Positions 50,001-59,805 of a stretch of DNA of 64,000 bases are shown here, piece by piece (the stretch's first letter is position 1; every line of letters begins with the position of its first letter). A model generated the notes under the pieces. That model was not told the origin of the DNA and ran no database searches. It saw nothing but the letters and a program-made list of their open reading frames with translations. The position numbers were made by a program, and so were the translations under genes. Source of the stretch: Oxyruncus cristatus (Eukaryota > Chordata > Aves > Passeriformes > Cotingidae); NCBI GenBank assembly GCA_013399855.1, contig VXAY01004719.1:470953-534952 (forward strand), written 5' to 3'.

Positions 50001-53000
50001 TTTGCTTAAGAGATGGCCATCAGCTGGATTAAATAGTAACCAGGAAATTACCAAGAGACTTCTGAAAAAAAAAAAAAAAAAAAGGGAGTCAACTTCAAAA
50101 GAAATCTAAACAAAGCATTCAGCTTCATGATGAGGGAAGAGAAACCTGGCCTGGCAACGCAAAGCATCACCACATTGGCATGCAACTTGTGAGTTATGGG
50201 TACCTGTAGCTTCGTGCATCTTGGAGGGAGTTGAAATTTTGGGGTTTACTCACAAAAGGTTGCTCAGGCATTTGTAGGTGTTTGTTAGCATTCTGGTTTA
50301 TCTGTTGTAATGCTGGTCCTGATTCCATATGTGATTATGTGACATTAATAAACCAGTGACCAATTATTAATGAATCCCTGTTATTAAAACCACATGGGTG
50401 GAGCAGTTTCACCCTGTGATGGGAACTAGCAAATTCTATCCTTCTCCCACTGGCAAAAATACAAGCTGTAGTGGAGGTAAGGCTGAAAAACTTTAACGCA
50501 GATATATTCACACAGTTCCTCTCTCTCTGAGACAACCCTTTGGGACTTCTGAATTCCTTGATAATTCTGGATTTTTTTTTTCTCTTCCTGCAGCAGCATT
50601 TCATTGTCATTCAAGGTAGACAAACACATATCCATTACCCTAGATCATATAAAAGTGTCTATGTGGGAGGAATACTTTTCTACTCCACATTTGTAGAAAC
50701 ATAGTTAGGCCGGTTTGGATGTTCTGATGAACTTCCCCGTGTAGCAAAGTATCAGTATCAGACGTGAACTCTATTTCACACCAAAAACCTAATTTTCTCC
50801 ATCATTACTAAATTTGCAAATGGTCAGAAGGCTGTTTATCCACACCTAGTTAGAACTACAAAGTTTCAGCATTTTACTGATGAGTAGTCAGCACTCCACC
50901 AAGAAGTATAACAGGATTTTAGGGGGCGGAGGTGCACATTTCATCTATGTTTACAGTGGAAAACTCTTCATAAATACCAGGTAATTTAAAATAAGCAAAT
51001 TTGGTTTAGACTATTTCACCCATTGATACCAGATCTGTGCTACAGCATCATCTAAAAGTATAAATTTCATCCATATGAAGTGCCAGCACATAATACCACT
51101 TCTGTCATGTTAAAGCATTGGAGATGGTGTTTACACCAGTGTTGTAGTCCTTGGGGTCCAGCAGATGATACCTGATCCACCATAAAATATGCTTGGACAA
51201 AATTATCTCTGCAAAATATGTATTACACTTCAACCGGCATTGTGAGTTTGCACCACTTTGTGCCAAGTAACTGGAGTGGTTTTGATCTTATGCTCTGGGA
51301 CCCAGTCTTTCATCATGTGGAACCATGGCCTTGGATGGTATTCAGGCTGCATGAAATGGGCCCCACCCTCAGTATGATGAAGGGCTTCTCATGTTCACGA
51401 AAGCCAGGCTGTTCTTCACCACTGCATCATCTGGTCTAAAAAAATATTACGTCTCACAGTAGGCATTGCCTCTCTTTTAAGCACTTGACAGTTAAAAAGT
51501 GTCCCACTCTGAAACAGCATCATGACATTTCTATATTTCGTTACCAGAAGAGTGTGTGAGCAGAAAACATTCATTATATGAATAAGACTCTATCACAGCA
51601 AGAAAACTTCTCCATGAAGGAGCCGTCAACTGGATTGCTCCCACTGTGTTTGCCTGGGTGGACAGCTCTGCCTCCGTACACTCATCATGATTTCCAGGCA
51701 AATCCGTAAGCGTGAATGCTGTTCCAAAAATGAGACTTCTGTCTCTGCCTGCAATACAAACGCTATACCAGTTCGTAAATCAAATTAACAAATGCATGAC
51801 TGTGCTAAAGAGAAAGTTGAACTGCTTTTTGCAAGATTTGCTTAGTTAAATCAATTTAGTGTTGTCAATACTGAAAAGCAGAAGTTAATAAAATAACCGT
51901 GGCCCTGCTTGGTTCAGGTTACATTTGAAAGGACAGGGGATGTCTAAATAGCAGAACTCCTGTTTAAAAATGGAAGGGCAGAAGTAAGCGAATGACTAGT
52001 CATCTGTTTCAAAGATGCCGAACTACAAACATCTGCATTTCCATCAACACTGTTAACGGTGATGAAATGTACCATCTGTAAGTACTTTTCCGTATTCTGT
52101 GAACTCAAAATGCTTGGGGGAAAAAAGGAACTTTTCTGTTTAACTGGTACACATTTTGTGTACATTTTCTTGTAGATAATGACCTAAAAGTTTGATGACA
52201 GAGGCAAATGCAAATATCTTGAAGCAACTGAAAATATTTTGTAATGTGATGTCATTTGTCTTGCTTCTGCTGCTCAATCACTCAGCAGGAATTTTTTTTC
52301 CATGATATTTTCATACATTTTATTTCATTTTCACAACAGCAGATGTCAACGGGACTTATCTTAGAAATTAATCTTTTAAGCAGAAGTCCTGCAGGCTAAG
52401 GAAATGGCATAAGAAGACACTACATTACAACATGAAAGCTTCTGAGGGTCTATCTCTGACAAATGGACCTTTCTCAGCAGCAGCTCTAGCATTTTTCAGG
52501 GTAAGATATCCTGTGAAAATACTCAGTTCTTCCAGATACTTGTCACTGCTTCTCACCAGAACAGATAAAGCATCACTTCCTCTGTGATGCAGCTCTGAAC
52601 ATGCAGCTCTCCAATGCAGTGGTTACACAGCTAAGACTTCAGAAGTTAAACTTGTAGTTCTGTGAATAAAATGTTTATGGCTTATCTGTTGAGTACTAAA
52701 CACTTGAATCAAAAAAGTCACACCCACCCTTTTGTTCTGTTTAAATGACAGAGAGACCTTCATGTAAATTTGGTGCATCAACTTCACATTTTCATTCCAT
52801 TCACATACTTTTCCCAGCAAAGACTGGAGGAAAAGAAGCTGTGGCTATCAGGCATGCCTACTTTAATGACTTGCAGTTACTAATCATGCTTGCTCTTTTA
52901 CTTTCCCTCTTTGCAACTCCAGTTCTCAGCATTTTTATTTTGTGTGCTTTGATGCATTACTTAATGCAGGTGAAATGATTTGCTACTGAAATTTTGTCAG

Positions 53001-54122
53001 AAGAACAAATCCTTTCCTCATAATAAGCCATTCGGCCCCTGTGATGGGCAAAATGAAAAAGGAAAACCAATCTCTCTACAGGTGACTAGTCTAGTAATAC
53101 AGCTGTAGCTCCTTGATCCATTTTATTTTATGACTGGTTTAACAGGCAACCAGACCCATATTTTGCCCTCATCTGCTTTTTCTTCTCATTATACACACAC
53201 ACTTTCTCATTGGTATCAGTCCTATGGAGCTCTACTGTACATTGAATTGCCAAATAATTAAATTTAATAATAAGCTGTAATAGCTCTTTTTTTTTTTTTT
53301 TTTAATATATATAGTCTGAATTACAGTGGCACTGGCAACTGAAGGAGCAGTAAACTGCAGAGTAAATGTGGGAACACATAGCTATGAGCCAAGATACCTG
53401 GCAGCAAGGACAAGAACTACTTAAGCCAGTTTTGCTATCCTAGAAAATATCTGATATATCTACCCAGATGGGATATGGAGAAGTTTGATCCACCTTAGCA
53501 GTGTCTGTTCTCTCTCTGTCACACATTCATGCCAAGAAACTCCACTGTCATGGGTAAGCATTGTGTGAGTTTGACTCTCTACCTCGTGTAAATTTACCCC
53601 AGTTAGCTCTTAAATATCTCCATTTCCTGTGTCTTTAACCTCGTATTGGATTCACTCTTCTCCCTTTTTTCCCATGATTCACTCTTCCCCACAACCTGCT
53701 TCATTGCATCAATTTGCATGATTGCTATGCAAATCATGTTTCTATATTTCTGAGGGTTTTTTTAAGTTGTACTCATGAGGAACAGTTGCATCCTGAGCTA
53801 TGGGACCGGTTAAAAACAGAAGTTAATTAAATATGAATGTACATATGGTATTTTACTGACTTTAAATAAAGTGTATAATCCTTGCCTCAACAGTTGTACT
53901 AGTACAGTTTGCTATTAAAAACATCCCAAAGTGATGTTTTTTCAACTATTTCTGATGTTCAGTTCATAGCTGTAAGGATTAGCCTTTTCCCAAGATATCA
54001 AGTTTTCCCATATGCCTTGAAACGGACAATACTGGAAAGCCTTTACAGACTAATTTTAACAGAAAACTGCAAGGTCTTTCCATTTTTCTTTCTTTGACCT
54101 ACTGAGTGCAGCTCTACTCTTG

Positions 54123-54160
54123 CTGAGACCAGCTCCACTCCTCCTGAGACCAGCTCCCCT
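54123..54160. repeat. Short tandem duplication (unit about 21 bases)
   Basis: CTGAGACCAGCTCC occurs at 54,123 and again at 54,144, each followed by similar C/T-rich sequence. Two copies only; likely a slippage product. Confidence 0.8.
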
Positions 54161-55228
54161 CTGTTCTTTACTCCATGATCTCCAATGATTAAAAGGATGA
54201 GTGGAAGGGCACTTAATTCTGTCTTCTACTGACAATCATTTCACTCATTACAGGGTCTTTAAAAAAGGCTTAATCTCATCTGAAACATGAGTATGTCTTA
54301 ATTATGGCAGTTGCATAGTACCAGTAAAGCAGAGTCAGAGTTCCTGAACAGGAATAACTAAAGTGCCTACAGTCTCCTTGTCCTTCCAACATGGGCGGAA
54401 GTTCCAACTCATAAACATTTAAGAAAAATTACTAGAATTAAATGCTGGTGGCACAGAAACTATGGTCTTTGGCTGTATTAGAATTTACTACCTATTTTAA
54501 TTAAACATCTACTGGGAAAAAAAACCCAAAACAGGATGTGCATTGCTCTGATGGAGTTGTGCCTACCAGCACACCAAGGCCATGGCATCTCGCTCAGGAG
54601 CAGTGTGGCCAGCCACCCAGTGGGGTAGAAAGCTGAGGACACTGTCTCAAACTGTCATACTCTGCCAAGGCACCAGCACCCTCAGACATGTTTTGCATTT
54701 TGAGTGGATGCCTGTAATTCAGCATGTCTGTAATTCTTTAGAGGGTCAGCTGACTACCAATTTCCTGGATGTATGCTTGGCTTGGGATAGTTCTCCTATT
54801 CTTGTAATTATTTTAGTTTTACATGCAATTATTTGTATACTTCCTTCTTTTAGCATATTGCTTACATGTTTAACTGGTAACTCTTCTCTGGAGAATTAGG
54901 AATATTGATTCTTTTCAAAAGTAGAGTTTGGTTATTCTGCAACATTAGCCTTTAAATTAAAAAAAAAAAAAATAGTATATACACTAGCCTGGGTTTGCCT
55001 CTTCCTAAGCCAGTGTGCATGATTCTGATATTAGGGCAAGATGCCAGTTGGTGTGCCCTAACCTTGTTGAGTTTCCACCTAATCAACTTTAAAAACAGTT
55101 TGACATTTCCTTCCTCATTTTCCTTGTGATTCTGTTTTCTGTTGGTGACAGCTGCAAAAAGCAGAGAGGCTTTTAATCACATCCCAAGCAAGGAGTCTGA
55201 CATAATACAAGAGTTCCAGGCAATGCAT

Positions 55229-55255
55229 ACATATATAAATATATTATATATATGT
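55229..55255. repeat. AT-rich near-palindrome
   Basis: ACATATATAA at one end and TTATATATATGT at the other are complementary apart from one extra TA step. Likely a TA microsatellite able to form a hairpin. Confidence 0.7.
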
Positions 55256-55584
55256 AAAGAATGCAGCAGAGAGAGGGAAAAAAAACCCACTAAATGGATA
55301 TGAAAATGCTACGACGCTTTTTTTTTTGGTGTTATGTTGCTTTCAGATAAATTCTTTCCTGTAAAAATTTTGGAAAATTTTATGGGAATAAGGCACAAAT
55401 TCTCTAGTATATTTTTTTGCACAGGCTACATTTCTTTGCCAACTACAAATAAATCTATAACCTTTTCCATCTTACTACCTGCTCTTTCCCACATGAATGT
55501 GTTCAAAAGTAGAATTTATTTTTACAAATAACCACTTGAAATTACCATTTTATAGCTGGGAATTTGAAACACACACCATAGGGT

Positions 55585-55712
55585 AACACAGAATCATAGA
55601 ATAGTTAGTGTTGGAAGGGACCTTTAAAGGTCATCTAGTTGAACTCCCCGGCAATGAGGCACATCTTCGACTAGATCAGCTTGCTAAGAGCCCCATTCAG
55701 TCTAAGTTCAGA
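55585..55712 (-). mobile_element. CR1 LINE 3' end fragment
   Basis: Minus-strand CR1 3' terminus. On the plus strand it opens with AGAATCATAGAATAGTTAG (remnant octamer tail) followed by the TTGGAAGGGACCTTTAAAGG block and the CTAGATCAGCTTGCTAAGAG block. About 130 bases long, strongly 5'-truncated as is usual for CR1. Non-coding. Confidence 0.88.
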
Positions 55713-56314
55713 CAACTGTGCATCTTAGCCAGCGGCTACTCCTAAGTTTCCACAGCCCAAATCCGCTAACCTATTTCCTGGCTAAGTCACCATCTGTGCT
55801 TAAAAAGGGAGGGAATTACTTCAGAGCATGTGCAAGCCCCACTTGCAGCCACAGCAGTTTTGCATTCTATTTACTGCTTCAACTTATTTCTGCATGGTAC
55901 CATCTGGACTCTACCTCCTTTCTACTTCCTCATGGTTTACAATTTCCTAAGTTCCTGCACATATTTTTTGCATTTTATGGACAATCAGCAAGTTTTTAGC
56001 TCCACAAATACAGCTCAGCATTCCTTCCCTTTATTTTTAGCCCAAACTGGCTACTAGGAACTACAGTCTGCTAGTTTTGAGCCTGCTAAGGCAGCTGACT
56101 CATGGACCAGATGGCTCAATTCCTTTCCAAAAGCTCAGTGAGAATGGACCTGTCATTTCTAATATAACACCTGATGGTAAATTCTCAGATAAAGATGACT
56201 CTTGAGATGTGCTTGTGTGTGTTGCCCACAGGCCTCAGCAGGCCCCACCGACTGAGAAAACACCCTCCATTCACTCTCAGTTGACTTATCTTGGGTTTGT
56301 TTGGTTTCAGAACA
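55713..56314. other. Intergenic, between two CR1 fragments
   Basis: About 600 bases with short plus-strand open frames (for example 55,718-55,999) that share no recognisable protein similarity. No promoter, exon chain or repeat was recognised. Confidence 0.4.
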
Positions 56315-56698
56315 GAGTAGAATTGACATTCCATTTGGAAAGGACTTATGACGATCCTCTAGTCCAACTGCCTAATTGAGGGCTGGCCAAATTAAAGCAC
56401 GTTGATAAAGGCATTGTCCAAATGCCTCTTAAACACGGACAGCCTTAGGGCATCGACCATCTCTCTAGGAAGCCTGCTCGGGAAAAAAATGCTTCCCAGT
56501 GTCCAGTGTAAACTTCAAGAACAGCTCTGAACAATTCCCACGCATCCTGCCGCCGGGTACCAAGAAGAAGAGTTACACTCCCTCCCTCTCCAGTTGCCCT
56601 CCTCAGGAAGTTGCAGAGAGCAACGAGGTCACCCCTCAGCCTCTTTTTCTCCAAACCAGACAAGAGCAGAGCTCCGAGCCGCCCTTCGGAAGTAGTTT
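56315..56698 (-). mobile_element. CR1 LINE 3' fragment abutting the CpG island
   Basis: Read on the minus strand this is the C-terminal end of CR1 ORF2, with LEKKRLRGDLVALCNFLRR still in frame, followed by the 3' UTR. The last part reads as the complement of GGAAAGGACTTATGACGATC at the low-coordinate end. It is truncated at the 5' side directly next to the gene's GC-rich promoter region. The octamer tail is largely lost. Confidence 0.88.
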
Positions 56699-57190
56699 TT
56701 GTTGTTTAGATTTGTTCGGATTTGTTTGTTTTGGGCTCCGCCTCGGGAGGGAGGGCAGTCGGAGAGAGGGTAGGCGGGCCGAGGGTGGGAGGGACGGCGA
56801 GTGGTGTCGGTGGCATCCGCGCAGTGCCTCGGAGGGAAGGACAGAGCCAGGCGCTGCGGCTGCAGGTGGGAACGGGGACCCGGGAGTGGGGAGCTGGCGA
56901 CGGACGGACGGGCAGGCGGGCAGGCAGGCAGGCAGGCGGTCGGGCGGTCGGTCGGTCGGTCCCTTGCGTGTCTGGTTGGGGCGGCGGGATGTTTCGGTGT
57001 CTCCCTCCGGCTGAAGCGCTGCCCAGAGCCGTGCGGCAGGCTGAGCCTTCCCGTGCGCCCCGGGACAACGCCGGTGCCTTGCCCTGCCCGGCACCGGGGG
57101 TGGGGGGAGCAGCCTCTGCTGCGGAGCTGAAGCACGGGGGCTTCGGTGCTGCCCAGCCGGCGCCTTCTCTTCTGCGTCTTGCAGCCAGCT
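56690..57190 (+). promoter_or_regulatory. CpG-island promoter of the right-hand gene
   Basis: About 500 bases rise sharply in G+C and in CpG density compared with the AT-rich surroundings, as in housekeeping-type vertebrate promoters. There is no clear TATA box. The island lies just upstream of the first coding exon found (57,478) and on its strand side, so it probably holds the transcription start and a non-coding first exon. One candidate splice donor is TGCAG|GTGGG after 56,865, but others are possible and the first exon is not defined. A GGAC/GGCA/GGTC tetranucleotide run lies inside it. Long open frames in both directions here are an effect of high G+C with few stop codons, not genes. 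A bidirectional promoter is possible, but no minus-strand exon was seen. Confidence 0.8.
56901..56960. repeat. Tetranucleotide repeat tract inside the CpG island
   Basis: A run of related 4-base units (GGAC, then GGCA, then GGTC) forms a compound, imperfect microsatellite. It sits in the putative promoter or first intron of the right-hand gene, so length changes could affect the promoter. The G-pairs also give weak G-quadruplex potential. Confidence 0.85.
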
Positions 57191-57477
57191 GCGGGGTACT
57201 ACAGATCAATACCTTCGTCTTATGCATGTGGTAGTCGTTCCTGTTGTGTTGTTTAAAAAAAACCCCACCAAACAGAAAACAACAAAACCCCAAACCTCTA
57301 AGTTAGGCCTTTTTTAGCACATTTCCATTATTGCTGAGCTCTGCTTTTCGGTAAGCTTATAAGCATGCCAAGTCAAGATGGAAAACAGTTCGGAATATTA
57401 ACTGTGGAGTCTGCAAAACAGATGGAGAACAGTGGATAACGTGGTGGTGACTGTAATGATCTCTCTATTACTTCCAG

Positions 57478-57586
57478 GTACTTAACAGCACCAAAAAATG
57501 AAATCTTCCCCATCATGTCTCTCCATGCAGTAGCACTCGCCAGCTACAGCAGAACAGAAGTCTTCAAGCACCCCTCCTCTGAAAAG
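57478..57586 (+). CDS. First coding exon (exon 2) of an unrecognised gene; start codon at 57,515
   Basis: The exon has a good acceptor (pyrimidine-rich tract ending CTTCCAG before 57,478) and a strong donor (AAAAG|GTGAGA after 57,586). The chosen start, ATG at 57,515, gives 24 codons beginning MSLHAVALAS and ending in Lys at a phase-0 junction, which joins in frame to the next exon. Its context has A at -3 but T at +4, so it is moderate. An earlier ATG at 57,498 opens an 11-codon frame in another register that stops at 57,531-57,533, overlapping the main start, and looks like an upstream ORF. The peptide has no signal sequence. The call rests on splice signals and frame continuity with the downstream exons; no homologue is recognised. 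Confidence 0.65.
57498..57533 (+). promoter_or_regulatory. Short upstream ORF overlapping the proposed start codon
   Basis: The first ATG of the exon (57,498, with A at -3) opens 11 codons and ends in TAG at 57,531-57,533. It overlaps the proposed main start at 57,515 in a different frame. Ribosomes starting here would bypass the main ATG, so leaky scanning would be needed. Overlapping uORFs of this kind usually lower translation; that role here is inferred. Confidence 0.4.
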
Positions 57587-59696
57587 GTGAGACAGGGAAG
57601 GTCTGAATGGTGGCTCAGTGTGCTCGGTGGCTCGGGAGACTTGTTTTAAAAAACAGCTTTTAGTTGTCAGTGGTTGTAATAATTTTTTTAAATGCTGAAG
57701 GTTTCATTGCAGGCTTAACTTGGGAAATACTGTCTCAGTATTGAGGGGGGAAGCCTGACTTTTATGCCATGAGGATGTCGAACTATCAGTGGGTTTTATT
57801 GGTTATGGCAGCATGTTGTGGTGCTTTGCATGTGCTTCTGTTGTTGTATTTCCTTATCGTTTTTTTTTCTTTGCGGGGGGGGGAGATATTTTCTTGGGTG
57901 TTTTTTTTTTTTTGCAGTTGTTTGATAACTAAGGGTGCTCACTCCCAGTCTGTGATGTTGTTCAAATTGTAACATCTTGAAAGTAAATGGAGATATTTTA
58001 TCCGAATTCACAGAGCACTGATTGCATCTGATAAGACCGAAGACATGTGAGGGTTGTTTAAAAAGAGATAAAAGTCCTAAAACTTAACACTCTTAATAGT
58101 TATGTTTACTGTTAAAGCACTGCCATCTACCCTGATGTCAGGCAGTCGGGATACTTGCATCCGAAGAGGTAGAGTCTGTTAATTGCTGATATTGAAAACA
58201 ATTTTTTTAATTTAATAAAAGTAATTAAAAATAGTTCCTACTTTATTGAGTATCACTAACAATATCTTGTGTATAAAGCCTGCTTACATGCTGGTTTCTC
58301 AAAAGAAGGGGAAAAACACCATCAGATATTGAAAAGAGTATTTTTCTAAGCACTGGCATAATCAAATGCTAAGTATTTTAAGTTCAGCATACTGTTTTTG
58401 GCCTGAAACATTATTCTTCAGTTAAAAGGAAAATTCTGTGTGGGTTTTAATTTCTTCTGCTTTCTGTGGGTCTGAAAAGTATCTTGATGAGATCTGCACT
58501 CTGAGTCACCTCACTTTTCCATGTAGGGAGTGTAGAGGTCAACGACACAGGGTGGCAGAGAACAGCACACCTTTAACTCCCTTTTCACTGGGTGCAGAGG
58601 AGGGTGACAGGAATCCTGGGGATGCTTTTGTGTGGAGACTTCTCACTGATGTGGGGAGAAAGCATGAGGTACTCCTTGGTGAAGTGTCTTTTAATAATGC
58701 ACATGTCAGAGCAGGGCATCCCTTTGATTTCCACGATTTCTGTGGTGTGCTCTTAAGGTCCCTGACATAATTGAGGTAGTGGATGGGGAGAAGGAAAGTG
58801 TGCAGCCCTCACAAGGAATTTGTAAGCTTATAGAGGAAACATTTTGCTTTGCCGTGTGTGTCTTACTCCTTTGTTGGAACTAGCCCCTGAGTATGCACTA
58901 AACTGCTTCCCTGATTCAGTTTACAGTGGTTTGACAATACAGTAAATCCAGCTTTGGTGGTAGAAATACTGAATTGGAAGCATCACGACCGCAGAAAGTG
59001 AAGTGCTGATCTGGTACAAACCTGCTCAGTCAGTTCAAATGCATTCAAAATTTTTGTCAGCTTATACTGACCAAATAAAACCAGGCTGTATGCCAGTGAT
59101 CTATCTGTGATGCTTCTTTCTTTATGCTGGGTCAGCCACCTTGCTGATGTGAACCACACATAGTGTATTCTATCAGATTAGATGACGTGGCCATGTTTCC
59201 TCCCAGTTGTTAGAGCTGGGAGATCAAGCAGCATGTGAATCAGGTGTTTGTGGAGTTGGGACCTCATAGATATAGCTTATACCTTGTATACATCTAAATA
59301 GGCCCATACTTCCAGATACAGATTGGTGGTTCCTTGAATTCTTTTCTACTTCGTTGTTGTTGTTTTGGCAGATACAGACATCCGATTCAGCATTTTGTCT
59401 TGTATGTCCCTTGTATATGTGTTTAATCCTCCTACTGTGGAGAGTTTCTTTTGGTCAGCTGCCTTCTGGAGTGAAATGAGAGATGCAGAGCTGAATGCCA
59501 GAGCTGTGCTCTTCAGACAGTGCATGCTTCTGGGGAGACTGTCAGACAGCCAGAAATGTAGGCAGTGGTTAGGTGGCTGTTGGCAGGCATCAGAACAGTG
59601 TTCTTCCTGCTGGGGTTGAGCACGAGACTGAGATTATCATTAGCAGGGTGCTGTTGTCTTATAACCAAATTGTCTGCCTCTGTGTTCTTGTTCTAG
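57587..59696 (+). other. Intron between first and second coding exons
   Basis: AT-rich intronic sequence with T-runs near 57,900 and a G-run near 57,877. An open frame at 58,438-58,770 (110 codons) and another at 59,365-59,619 lie here, without recognisable similarity. A possible 30-base cassette exon at 59,372-59,401 is discussed in the findings. No repeat family was recognised. Confidence 0.5.
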
Positions 59697-59805
59697 TTAA
59701 ACCACGAAAGCCTAAAGGTGGCTTTCTCTGAGTCGACGTGTTCTTCAAATCCCTCAGCGAGGATTAGCTGCCTTGCTCCAACACCTCAAATCTCCGTGCT
59801 CTCAG
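59697..59805 (+). CDS. Second coding exon (exon 3) of the unrecognised gene
   Basis: The acceptor is TTGTTCTAG before 59,697 and the donor is CTCAG|GTATGC after 59,805. The 109-base exon is open only in the frame supplied by the previous exon (phase 0) and leaves one base (phase 1). The other two frames contain stops, which supports a real exon. It adds residues 25-60, starting LNHESLKVAF, a serine-, cysteine- and proline-containing stretch without obvious fold, domain or membrane segment. The intron upstream is about 2.1 kb and the one downstream about 3.0 kb, the latter carrying a CR1 LINE. Function unknown. Confidence 0.7.

Larger units (their letters stand above)
47031..55584. other. Gene-free AT-rich stretch
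   Basis: No exon, gene or repeat family recognised. It contains simple A or T runs (50,066-50,083; 53,286-53,303; 54,959-54,972), a 21-base tandem duplication at 54,123-54,160, an AT-rich near-palindrome at 55,229-55,255 and some stretches that look like conserved non-coding DNA (about 48,060-48,300 and 52,190-52,400). Open frames are all under about 115 codons and unremarkable. Confidence 0.4.

Noticed and set aside
56499..57293. Several overlapping 109-195 codon frames on both strands in the CpG island
   Set aside because: High G+C removes stop codons. The peptides are Arg/Gly/Pro-rich in all frames, and part of the DNA is CR1.
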